Shown here: piece by piece, positions 1 to 5,568 of the stretch
Position numbering within the stretch: the stretch's first letter is position 1
Layout: each line of letters starts with the position of its first letter
DNA from: Promethearchaeia archaeon
Lineage (GTDB): Archaea > Asgardarchaeota > Lokiarchaeia > Sigyniarchaeales > SOKP01
Direction: 5' to 3'
Length of the DNA: 7,082 bases
NCBI GenBank assembly: GCA_029856445.1
Contig: JAHQWY010000194.1
Location: 1-7,082, forward strand
Translations under genes and position numbers: made by a program
The notes under the pieces: model-generated
Database searches by the model: none
What the model was told of the DNA's origin: nothing
What the model saw: only the letters and a program-made list of their open reading frames with translations

Positions 1-384
1 TTCTTTTGTTAATTTATTTACTTGAAATTCGTATATTCCTATAACTAACAATGCAAGGCTATATAATTTTTTATCACCTTCTTTTCTACCCATTATAGCT
101 CCTTTACTGATCATATTATCTAAATGACTTTCTAATTCTTCTTTCGAATACCCCAATGGTTTCAATCTCTCGTAAATACTATCCAAGGATTCTTGATCCT
201 TCCATGCAAATTTTAACTTTGAAGCAATTTTAGCCTCTTCAGGAGTAAAAAGTCGTTTCAGTAAACGGATTTCCACACCTGATTTTGTAGGAGGGAATCC
301 AATAGGCATTTCATCAAGATTTTGCTGCAATTGTCTATAAACTTCGAATTCTGGTGTTCCTTCTTTTAAATTTTGAATGGTCAT
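1..384 (-). CDS. Probable 4Fe-4S ferredoxin-family protein, N-terminal part (runs off the left edge)
   Basis: I read 128 codons from ATG at 384-382 to the window edge with no stop, starting MTIQNLKEGTPEFEVYRQLQ. The segment MPIGFPPTKSGVEIRLLKRL (residues 28-47), then LFTPEEAKIASKL, a helix-turn-helix-like stretch (about 68-95, with GYSKEELESHLDNM and KGAIMGRKEG), then ALLVIGIYEFQVNKLTKE, match my memory of the helical N-terminal domain that precedes two 4Fe-4S clusters in a ferredoxin-like family of archaea and Deltaproteobacteria. The CxxCxxC cluster motifs should lie beyond the edge, so the redox role is inferred and not seen. The start is supported by a TATA box about 30 nt upstream and the lack of a Shine-Dalgarno sequence, as expected for a nearly leaderless mRNA. 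It is divergent from the secreted-protein gene at 567. Confidence 0.72.
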   Translation of the reverse strand, partial: MTIQNLKEGTPEFEVYRQLQQNLDEMPIGFPPTKSGVEIRLLKRLFTPEEAKIASKLKFAWKDQESLDSIYERLKPLGYSKEELESHLDNMISKGAIMGRKEGDKKLYSLALLVIGIYEFQVNKLTKE

Positions 385-411
385 TTTAAACGCATAAATT
401 TGGATTATTAT

Positions 412-421
412 TATATTTAAA
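412..421 (-). promoter_or_regulatory. TATA box of the minus-strand ferredoxin-type gene
   Basis: On the minus strand this reads TTTAAATATA. It lies about 28-37 nt before the ATG at 384, so an archaeal transcription start some 25 nt downstream would give a leader of only a few bases. This agrees with the absence of a ribosome-binding site. Confidence 0.5.
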
Positions 422-482
422 CACGTTCTTAGTTAAAGAAATTACAAAGTATTAAAAGTTAATTATATAGTTACCTTTTTTT

Positions 483-513
483 TTTCCTAATACTTGTGAG
501 GAGTAATAGGAAA
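483..513. promoter_or_regulatory. Imperfect palindrome between two divergent promoters (candidate operator)
   Basis: TTTCCTA-A-TACT (483-494) is mirrored by AGTA-A-TAGGAAA (502-513). This gives eleven pairs with one A/A mismatch and a 7-base centre, TGTGAGG. A run of ten T overlaps its left edge (476-485). The dyad lies between the TATA boxes at 412-421 (minus) and 537-546 (plus), where a dimeric regulator could act on both genes. It could also form an RNA hairpin, but transcription from the proposed TATA boxes would not cover it. Binding by any regulator is inferred. Confidence 0.45.
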
Positions 514-536
514 TCCAATGATTCTTTTAGAAAAGC

Positions 537-546
537 TTTAATTTAA
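537..546 (+). promoter_or_regulatory. TATA-like element before the secreted-protein gene
   Basis: TTTAATTTAA, preceded by a purine-rich GAAAAGC that could serve as a BRE, sits about 25 nt upstream of the ATG at 567. That spacing predicts a leaderless or nearly leaderless transcript. The element is weak on its own because the surroundings are all AT-rich. Confidence 0.38.
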
Positions 547-566
547 TTGCTAATCATTAGATTTTA

Positions 567-1283
567 ATGCACCCTAAAAAACATGATTTGAGTAATTTCT
601 TAATTTTCCTCTTAATATTTTCCAGCTTTATTAATTTAGTATTTGCTGACTTTCAACTTGGCGATTCTTCAATCCCAGTAGATGAGGAAGGATTTATAGA
701 ATATGACTTTGAAGACAGTTTGGCCCCTCAAACATATAAACTCAAAGTAGAGTTTATAAAATTATATCAATATGAAGAAATAATCCGTGCTCTTGGCGTA
801 AATATCTCTGTCAAAGAGTTCAACTTCAATACTAGTAATTATGAAGTCCTGTATATTGATTCTATAGAATATCAAAATCAGTTATGTTTACTTTACAATA
901 AAACCGATCAAATATTTAGATATGATCAACATATGAACAACCTATTAATCCATGGTTTTGGAGGATATTATATTATTCCAAATAATCCTGTAGACGTAAA
1001 TATAGTAAAATGTTTCATTGAAAGTTATACTACCTGGTCTGCAAATGTTAGTGACAACACTATAACAATTGATATTGAAAATTCTCAAGCCATCCTTACT
1101 TATAATGAACAAGGGATATTACTTAAAGAAGAAATTAAAAACAATAATGAAATAATCTCAACCTTAACATTAATCGAATCTAAGGAGAATTCAAATGATA
1201 TCGTCTTTATGATCTCAATGATAGGCATAATAGCTGTTACAGCTTTAATATCAATTATAATTATAATCATTAAAAGAAGATAA
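567..1283 (+). CDS. Secreted protein with C-terminal membrane anchor, function unknown
   Basis: The 238-residue product begins with a signal peptide: positive n-region (KKH, residues 4-6), hydrophobic core FLIFLLIFSSFINLVF (11-26) and a likely cleavage after Ala27 (VFA/DF). The mature part is a probable beta-rich extracellular domain, residues 28-210, with two cysteines (near 107 and 149) that could form a disulfide, and several N-x-S/T sites such as NIS, NTS and NVS. Near the end, the pattern ILTYNEQGILLKEEI followed by ISTLTLIES resembles the closing strands of many archaeal surface proteins. A single transmembrane helix (about 213-235, IIAVTALISIIIIII) ends in KRR, so the domain should face outside with a tiny cytoplasmic tail. 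I recognise no catalytic motif or named family. The gene stands alone: its neighbour upstream is divergent and a gap of over 350 bases follows. Confidence 0.85.
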   Translation: MHPKKHDLSNFLIFLLIFSSFINLVFADFQLGDSSIPVDEEGFIEYDFEDSLAPQTYKLKVEFIKLYQYEEIIRALGVNISVKEFNFNTSNYEVLYIDSIEYQNQLCLLYNKTDQIFRYDQHMNNLLIHGFGGYYIIPNNPVDVNIVKCFIESYTTWSANVSDNTITIDIENSQAILTYNEQGILLKEEIKNNNEIISTLTLIESKENSNDIVFMISMIGIIAVTALISIIIIIIKRR

Positions 1284-1646
1284 CCGATCATTGAATTCAG
1301 AAAACACTCCAAAAAACATTAATGAAGATATTATTTTATGATTAGAAATTTTAATAGAATTTTAACAATAAAATTACAAAACCGCCAACCCCTTGCGTTA
1401 TTTTAGACTTTATTTTTGTGTAACCTCTCAAGTAATTGAGCATGATAACTCAATGAGGAGACTTTTTTTACTTGTTCATGTCATAAAAACTGACTACTCT
1501 CTGGAATGCACATGAACAGTATTTGAATTAATTAGGGGAAAAATTTATTTCATTCTCCTCAGGATAGTATCATGCCAATTACTTCCCCTATAACCTTGAA
1601 TTAGGTATTTAAATTGGTCTATTATACCCCTCTTTAAATTATAAAT
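1284..1646. other. Gene-poor interval after the secreted-protein gene
   Basis: I find no convincing coding region here on either strand; ORFs are short and broken by stops. The main content is the inverted repeat at 1430-1584. The left third (1284-1429) has no clear terminator hairpin for the preceding gene, only T-rich patches such as TTATTTTATG and ATTTTTGTG. A relatively GC-rich patch, CCGCCAACCCCTTGCG (1382-1397), stands out from the AT-rich background and is unexplained. Confidence 0.55.
1430..1584. repeat. Long imperfect inverted repeat (MITE-like relic or structured RNA)
   Basis: The outer arms pair as follows: AAGTAATTG 1430-1438 with 1576-1584 (9 of 9), one bulged A, GCATGAT 1440-1446 with 1569-1575 (7 of 7), one bulged A, ACT 1448-1450 with 1566-1568, a small internal loop, then TGAGGAGA 1454-1461 with 1554-1561 (8 of 8). 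That is 27 pairs. A second, inner pair, TGTTCATGT 1473-1481 with 1510-1518 (9 of 9), is nested in register. The right side carries about 24 extra bases between the two stem blocks. A TAACC pentamer stands just outside each arm (1421-1425 and 1591-1595), which might be a target-site duplication but is short enough to be chance. No transposase gene is present. As RNA it would fold into one long hairpin on either strand. Confidence 0.72.
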
Positions 1647-1647
1647 T
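1633..1647 (+). promoter_or_regulatory. Possible TATA box before the lysine-rich small ORF
   Basis: TTTAAATTATAAATT follows directly after the C-rich ACCCC. A start some 25 nt downstream would fall near 1660, which would exclude the TTG (1647) and GTG (1653) codons and favour ATG 1692 as the start of the small ORF. It is also possible that this promoter serves no gene. Confidence 0.3.
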
Positions 1648-1691
1648 TGTCGGTGTCTTCAAGTTTAAATGATAGTATTTATGTTTCACTT

Positions 1692-1883
1692 ATGATGGAA
1701 AAACCACGTTCCTATTATGATTGGGAAATACAGTTTAATTTGAAGAAAAAGGGGAAAAATTTTAAAAAAGAAAAGAAAAAAAATTCACTCGGAATCGAAA
1801 ACTATCAATTTAAAGAGTTTTTAGAAAACTGGAAAAAGAAAAATCTCCCTGAGAAGGGGAACTCGAGAATAATCTTATTTTAA
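1692..1883 (+). CDS. Doubtful lysine-rich small protein (63 aa)
   Basis: From ATG 1692 the frame gives MMEKPRSYYDWEIQFNLKKK, then a strongly basic stretch rich in Lys (KKKGKNFKKEKKKN, about residues 18-31), then an amphipathic segment, YQFKEFLENWKKKNLP, ending in IILF. An in-frame TTG at 1647 would add 15 residues, but a TATA-like element at 1633-1647 would place transcription start after it. No Shine-Dalgarno sequence is visible. Aromatic and charged residues are spaced like those of a real small protein, and the ORF is followed by a hairpin with a T-rich arm. Against it, A-rich DNA gives Lys codons by chance, and I know no homologue. It lies next to the inverted repeat, so it could be a decayed remnant. 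Function unknown. Confidence 0.33.
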   Translation: MMEKPRSYYDWEIQFNLKKKGKNFKKEKKKNSLGIENYQFKEFLENWKKKNLPEKGNSRIILF

Positions 1884-1940
1884 TCAGTTATAGATGTTCT
1901 TTTTATCCAAAAAAATATCCTCAGAATTAGTTGATTTTAA

Positions 1941-1964
1941 AAAAATAATTTATGAATTATTTTT
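1941..1964. terminator. Perfect 10-bp hairpin with T-rich 3' arm
   Basis: AAAAATAATT (1941-1950) and AATTATTTTT (1955-1964) are exact reverse complements around the tetraloop TATG. The 3' arm ends in five T, so it may end transcription of the small ORF ending at 1883. It lies 15 bases before the TATA box of the next gene, so an operator role is an alternative. With A/T pairs only, the stem is weak as RNA. Confidence 0.4.
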
Positions 1965-1978
1965 AGACAATTCTAAGA

Positions 1979-1985
1979 TATAAAA
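1979..1985 (+). promoter_or_regulatory. TATA box of the 8-TM membrane protein gene
   Basis: TATAAAA is a near-consensus archaeal TATA box. A start about 25 nt downstream (near 2007-2010) would leave a leader of roughly 11-14 nt, just enough to hold the Shine-Dalgarno-like sequence at 2009-2016. Confidence 0.5.
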
Positions 1986-2008
1986 CTCGATTTTTGAAGT
2001 AAAAAAAT

Positions 2009-2016
2009 GAGATGAT
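2009..2016 (+). promoter_or_regulatory. Shine-Dalgarno site that selects ATG 2021
   Basis: GAGATGAT matches GAGGTGAT, the usual archaeal anti-16S complement, at seven of eight positions and lies 4 nt before ATG 2021. Several other ATG triplets occur within 15 nt (2007, 2012, 2017) but are out of frame, and those at 2007 and 2012 stop within three codons, so this site decides the start. Confidence 0.45.
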
Positions 2017-2020
2017 ATGA

Positions 2021-2842
2021 ATGGAGAAGAAACAAAAATACCTTATGTATCTAGTAATAGGTGTTAGCATTGGTATCATAATTATTATTGTACTTTATTT
2101 AATTAATCTGGATGTTATGGAAGAAACAATCACTACTATTGATGGTGCTTTCCCTGTGTTAATTGCTCTAATTATCAGAATAACTGTTTTGGTTGTTATG
2201 GCTACATATTTATTAAATCGATGGTTTTCTCAAGAGGAAATATATACATCAGACCTTCCTTTTCTTTTTGCAATGTTCTTTACTCTTCTTGTTTTTGGTA
2301 AATCATTAGATATTCTTGCAAATTTTCTTTATCCCAGTGTGGATACAGAAATTTATTTGATGTATCTAAAAATCCGTCAATTGTCAGTGATAGGCACATT
2401 AGCTCCTATGATTTTCTTAAGTATAATGATGATAATTATATTTCTTCAAGCAAATGGAAAGATCAAGAAGTATAATGATCCTAGAGAGAGAAACATTTTT
2501 TCACTTAAAGTTTTGATAATAATCGCAGTAATAGAAGCGATATTAATTATTATTACTCCTAATACAAAAGTTGCAGGCATAAATTTCGCTATTTTTGTCA
2601 TGTTGTCTTTATTAGTTACCACTTGGATATTCTACTTTTCATATCACAATAAACGATTATCTCAAATACATCCACTAATCGTTGCGATTGGATTCACAGC
2701 TTACCTAATATCTAATATGCTAAGAGTTTTATTCCAAAATGTTATAGGAGAAAATGCGTTATTTATTGTTTTAACGGAAATCATTGATATAATTATAGGG
2801 ATAGTCATCTTTTTTGGATATGTAATGAGAGTCAAATATTAA
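2021..2842 (+). CDS. Polytopic membrane protein with about eight TM helices, function unknown
   Basis: The 273-residue product is almost entirely hydrophobic. Likely helices are at about 8-28, 43-65, 79-99, 118-143, 161-179, 184-206, 218-237 and 245-268. Positive residues mark the cytoplasmic side: KKQK at the N terminus, NGKIKKYNDPRER between helices 4 and 5, SYHNKRLSQIH between 6 and 7, and RVKY at the end. Acidic or uncharged loops (DVMEETITTIDG, PSVDTE, GEN) face outside, giving both termini inside. I see no transporter signature, metal-binding cluster, protease or kinase motif. Its shape recalls the seven/eight-helix sensor-like membrane proteins common in archaeal genomes, but that is only a resemblance. 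It has its own TATA box, Shine-Dalgarno site and terminator, so it is probably transcribed alone, 151 bases before the LRR gene. Confidence 0.85.
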   Translation: MEKKQKYLMYLVIGVSIGIIIIIVLYLINLDVMEETITTIDGAFPVLIALIIRITVLVVMATYLLNRWFSQEEIYTSDLPFLFAMFFTLLVFGKSLDILANFLYPSVDTEIYLMYLKIRQLSVIGTLAPMIFLSIMMIIIFLQANGKIKKYNDPRERNIFSLKVLIIIAVIEAILIIITPNTKVAGINFAIFVMLSLLVTTWIFYFSYHNKRLSQIHPLIVAIGFTAYLISNMLRVLFQNVIGENALFIVLTEIIDIIIGIVIFFGYVMRVKY

Positions 2843-2851
2843 ATTAACTAC

Positions 2852-2866
2852 TTTTATTTTTTCTTT
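2852..2866 (+). terminator. T-rich terminator after the membrane protein gene
   Basis: TTTTATTTTTTCTTT begins 10 bases after the stop codon at 2842. Archaeal RNA polymerase ends transcription at such T-rich tracts without a hairpin. The rest of the gap to 2953 holds only a 26-codon open frame that I do not consider a gene. Confidence 0.4.
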
Positions 2867-2953
2867 CAAATTATTCGTTTATGAAGAAATATAGTGTACT
2901 TTCTACTTTGATCAGAAGTCTCTTTGATTTTATATTTACAGTTTGTTTTTTGA

Positions 2954-2964
2954 AAATATAAAAA
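2954..2964 (+). promoter_or_regulatory. TATA box of the zinc ribbon/LRR gene
   Basis: AAATATAAAAA stands 30-40 nt before ATG 2994. Transcription from about 2985 would give a leader under 10 nt with no Shine-Dalgarno sequence, typical of near-leaderless archaeal genes. The sequence TTTCCCCTAATT (2979-2990), just before the start codon, also occurs in reverse orientation inside the inverted repeat at about 1529-1540. Confidence 0.45.
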
Positions 2965-2993
2965 TCCTCTAAATAAAATTTCCCCTAATTTAA

Positions 2994-5309
2994 ATGGCAG
3001 AATCCATCACTTATTTATGTCCCAAATGTGATCGATATCTTAAACCTGCTAAGAAAGGTTTAGTTTGTCGTTATTGTAATCTTAAATTTAATCATCTGGG
3101 GGAGGTTGTAGACAAAATGAACAATAGAAATTATAAACCATATAATAAATATGTTTTTAAAGCAAATGAGTACATTACATTAAAGTTAGAGCATAATCAA
3201 ACATATATTTATGTGAAAGGAAGAAGGTTTCTCCAATGCATTAGATTAGTATTAAATATACAAAAAAATAATATTCCTGATTACGAAGAAATCGATTCAA
3301 TAGATGAAGCAGCAGAAGTTTATAAGCAAACTTTATGGCAAAATAGAATCGTTGAAGGTCCAATGGCAAGACCTTCTCGGTTTCAAAATGAAACTATAAC
3401 TGCTGAACAAGAATTTTGGGGGCACTGTTCAAATATTCAGGCCTGGATTGAAAATGATTATGATACTCGTATTCTCTATAGAAACATGGCATTTCCTTTA
3501 TTAAAAGAGCTCATGTTGGCAGGGGATCCTAAAGCAAAGAAAGTATTTAAAGAAGAAATAGCTTATCGACTTGAAAGTGGATATCCAAATGTAGTTAACT
3601 ATCTCCTTAATGAAGGATATTTAAGTTATTTAGATAAAGAGGAATTAACTACAATATTTGAAAATTCTAACCTTATTGAAAATACTTTTAAAAATAGGAA
3701 TTTGTTTTATTCACTACAACCATTTTTAGATAAGGTTCCTCATCTTATTAAAAAATATATACTAAAATTGATAACAAATAACCAAAATAGTAATATTAAT
3801 CTTCACGATTTGTTTTCTAAAGGTTATTTAAAATATCTAAAAACGGAAGATTGGAATAAAGTTATAGATAATCCAAGGAATATCAAACGTATTCTTGATC
3901 ATCACTATTTATTTGAGTACATAATAAGAGGAAAGTTAAAAGTACTTAAGAAGATCCTATTAATTTGTGCTATTGAGTTTAAATCTAGGATTAAAGAAAT
4001 AATAAAAACTGTTAAAAATATCTCTGAAAGTAATCTAAGTAAGGTTTTAACCAGGATACTTCAAGATTTTGAGAATAGTTTGCTAAGTCCAGATTTATCC
4101 GAGTTTATTGCTTTATATTTTGAAGATCTTTTCCTTATGAATTTAGAAGATAAGAATGTTAAAAGGCTCTTAGAAAATCCGAACTCTATTTTACATAAAT
4201 ATTTTATAAGATACGAAAGACAAGTTTTTAGGATTAAAAATAGCAATATTCTGAATTTAAGAGGTAAAAATATAACAGATCTTACAAAGCTTAGAAATCT
4301 CGATAAGCATTTAGAAATTAGAGAAATGATATTGGATAATAATCTCATCTCAGAAATTAAAGGGATTGAGCCATTAATAAACCTAGAAGTATTGAGTTTA
4401 AAAAACAATCAAATCTCAGAAATTAAGGGATTAGATACTTTTACTAACTTAAAAAGCCTAAAATTACAGTTTAATGAAATAACTAAAATAAAAGCATTTG
4501 ACAAGCTTAAAAATTTAGAAAAAGTAAATCTGAGCCATAATAAAATATTAGATATTAATGGAATAAAGCAACTTACAAATCTAAAGTCTTTAAATTTATC
4601 TTATAATAAAATAACTGAGATAAATTACTCTAAACTACCTTATGTCAGAGAAATTGACTTACAACATAACCCTATCATAAAAATTTCCCATGAAAACAAT
4701 CAAAAGAATGCTAACGTTATGAGAACAATATCTTTTCCTGTTAAGGTGCACCATGATAAAATTATAGTTGCGGAGTTCGCAAAAAATAAAATTTATCTTT
4801 ATTTTGGTAAAGAACTCTGTTTCTATTTAGATTTCGATAAACCTGATATTTCAGTTCATGAATGCTATGGTTCAAGTCAAAACAACATGAAATCACACAC
4901 ATCATATATTCTTCAAAGTATTTCTTCAAAAAGCACTAATAAAAAATTTCCAGGATTGGGAACAATTGAAATAGTTAAATACAGAGATACATCTACAATT
5001 ATTGTTAACAAACTCCATCCTTTTGTTTTTGATAAAGAAAATGCAGAAGATATGAATAATATATTAAGGTTCATGCACTTTTGCTTAAATCTTAAAATGT
5101 GGGTGAAATATGGTTATGACACTAGATTACTTGATAATAAGATATCAGTTCCGTTGCTTCAGAAAATAAGGAATAAAACAGATCATCAAATTCAGACAAA
5201 CCATACTAATAAAAAAATAATTACACTAAAAAATATCAATGTGGATGCTAGTTATCTGAATAATTTCGACATTTATGATGATGATGATGATAAATTTGGT
5301 ATAGTCTAG
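2994..5309 (+). CDS. Large zinc ribbon / helical repeat / leucine-rich-repeat protein
   Basis: This 771-residue protein has no signal peptide and is likely cytosolic. Domains in order: zinc ribbon (residues 9-28, CPKC and CRYC, 12 residues apart); an Asgard-type module (about 45-195) with FWGHCSNIQAWIENDYDTR at 141-159 and AGDPKAKKVFKEEI after it; a helical region (about 195-415) with repeated units, NEGYLSYLDKEEL (206-218) and SKGYLKYLKTEDW (275-287); SDS22-like LRRs (420-561) with conserved Asn at 450, 472, 494, 516, 538 and 559; and a C-terminal module in which FMHFCLNLKMWVKYGYDTR (693-711) repeats the earlier signature. The tail ends in an acidic run, YDDDDDK. LRRs of this kind bind proteins, so a scaffold or recognition role is likely; there is no GTPase, kinase or nuclease motif. 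The partner is unknown. The TATA box at 2954 supports the ATG start. Confidence 0.88.
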   Translation: MAESITYLCPKCDRYLKPAKKGLVCRYCNLKFNHLGEVVDKMNNRNYKPYNKYVFKANEYITLKLEHNQTYIYVKGRRFLQCIRLVLNIQKNNIPDYEEIDSIDEAAEVYKQTLWQNRIVEGPMARPSRFQNETITAEQEFWGHCSNIQAWIENDYDTRILYRNMAFPLLKELMLAGDPKAKKVFKEEIAYRLESGYPNVVNYLLNEGYLSYLDKEELTTIFENSNLIENTFKNRNLFYSLQPFLDKVPHLIKKYILKLITNNQNSNINLHDLFSKGYLKYLKTEDWNKVIDNPRNIKRILDHHYLFEYIIRGKLKVLKKILLICAIEFKSRIKEIIKTVKNISESNLSKVLTRILQDFENSLLSPDLSEFIALYFEDLFLMNLEDKNVKRLLENPNSILHKYFIRYERQVFRIKNSNILNLRGKNITDLTKLRNLDKHLEIREMILDNNLISEIKGIEPLINLEVLSLKNNQISEIKGLDTFTNLKSLKLQFNEITKIKAFDKLKNLEKVNLSHNKILDINGIKQLTNLKSLNLSYNKITEINYSKLPYVREIDLQHNPIIKISHENNQKNANVMRTISFPVKVHHDKIIVAEFAKNKIYLYFGKELCFYLDFDKPDISVHECYGSSQNNMKSHTSYILQSISSKSTNKKFPGLGTIEIVKYRDTSTIIVNKLHPFVFDKENAEDMNNILRFMHFCLNLKMWVKYGYDTRLLDNKISVPLLQKIRNKTDHQIQTNHTNKKIITLKNINVDASYLNNFDIYDDDDDKFGIV
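4347..4432 (+). repeat. Near-identical 66-bp-spaced repeat within the LRR coding region
   Basis: ATCTCAGAAATTAAAGGGAT starting at 4347 returns at 4413 with a single base difference, exactly 66 bases (22 codons) later and in frame. Both copies encode the ISEIKG motif of successive LRR units (452-457 and 474-479). The other LRR units differ much more at DNA level, so these two look like a recent duplication or a gene-conversion patch. Confidence 0.6.
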
Positions 5310-5350
5310 ATACTGATCATTTACTCTACATTTCATTACTTTCCATTTTA

Positions 5351-5376
5351 TTCGAACTTCATTCGAAGTTAACGAA
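5351..5376. promoter_or_regulatory. Imperfect dyad upstream of the 29-codon ORF
   Basis: TTCGAACTTC (5351-5360) pairs with GAAGTT-AA-CGAA (5365-5376) across the loop ATTC: ten pairs with a 2-base bulge. The 6-base palindrome TTCGAA occurs twice, 11 bases apart (5351 and 5362). It lies 41 bases after the LRR gene stop and 9 bases before a TATA box, so it could be an operator or a terminator hairpin for the LRR gene. Confidence 0.4.
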
Positions 5377-5384
5377 CCTAAACT

Positions 5385-5394
5385 AAATATAATA
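5385..5394 (+). promoter_or_regulatory. TATA box before the 29-codon ORF
   Basis: AAATATAATA lies 35-44 nt before ATG 5429. Start of transcription near 5417 would leave a leader of about 12 A-rich bases. It supports the small ORF as a transcribed unit of its own, with a T tract at 5519 as its end. Confidence 0.4.
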
Positions 5395-5428
5395 TAGAAT
5401 CTAAATTAAAATTAATAAGAAAAAAAAA

Positions 5429-5518
5429 ATGAAGGTTGAAAAAATGAAAAATAATGAAAAGAAGGTAAAGAAGGTTGTTCTTGGATATAATCCAATTATT
5501 CAAAATTCTATTAGGTAA
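5429..5518 (+). CDS. Possible very short basic protein (29 aa)
   Basis: ATG 5429 opens a frame that reads MKVEKMKNNEKKVKKVVLGY followed by NPIIQNSIR and a TAA stop. The first half is lysine-rich and could be helical; the second half is hydrophobic and polar with no Cys. A TATA box sits 35-44 nt upstream and nine T directly follow the stop codon, giving a complete minimal transcription unit of roughly 110 bases. There is no Shine-Dalgarno sequence. ATG 5444 in the same frame is an alternative start. I know no family. It could be a small protein, the start of a decayed longer gene, or a non-coding transcript with a chance frame. It sits between the LRR gene and the effector-binding protein gene. 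Confidence 0.38.
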   Translation: MKVEKMKNNEKKVKKVVLGYNPIIQNSIR

Positions 5519-5527
5519 TTTTTTTTT
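5519..5527 (+). terminator. T9 terminator directly after the 29-codon ORF
   Basis: Nine T follow the TAA at 5516-5518 without a gap, and more T-rich sequence (TTTCTTTTTCTATTTC) comes after it. This is a strong archaeal intrinsic-type terminator and isolates the following gene from upstream transcription. Confidence 0.55.
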
Positions 5528-5552
5528 AATTTCTTTTTCTATTTCTGCTTTA

Positions 5553-5562
5553 TTTTATATAG
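5553..5562 (+). promoter_or_regulatory. TATA box of the effector-binding/V4R-like gene
   Basis: TTTTATATAG predicts a transcription start at about 5583-5588 and a leader of roughly 30 nt before TTG 5618. That is long enough for ribosome binding by the GGGATG at 5607-5612. Confidence 0.45.
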
Positions 5563-5568
5563 AAATTT

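Noticed and set aside
1100..1312. Minus-strand open frame of 70 codons opposite the end of the secreted-protein gene
   Set aside because: It is the antisense of the transmembrane helix and the end of a well-supported gene; its Ile-rich product mirrors the AT-rich TM codons, and it has no promoter or known motif.
1430..1584. SRP RNA, RNase P RNA or tRNA as the identity of the long hairpin
   Set aside because: I find no conserved SRP helix 8 GGAA/GCAG core, no RNase P core motifs and no tRNA T-loop (GGTTCGAATCC-like) or cloverleaf; the size and AU-rich pairing also do not fit.
2881..2961. 26-codon frame (MKKYSVLSTLIRSLFDFIFT...) before the LRR gene
   Set aside because: It runs into the TATA box of the LRR gene, has no Shine-Dalgarno sequence or promoter of its own, and short frames are common in such DNA.
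4061..4408. Minus-strand open frame of 115 codons within the LRR gene
   Set aside because: It lies fully inside the coherent LRR coding frame and its Ser/Leu/Phe-rich product is what antisense of Lys/Glu/Asn codons yields.
5273..5297. YDDDDDK at the end of the LRR protein, resembling an enteropeptidase site or a tag
   Set aside because: It is encoded by a simple GAT repeat near the natural C terminus and the gene is otherwise native; acidic tails are common, so this is coincidence.
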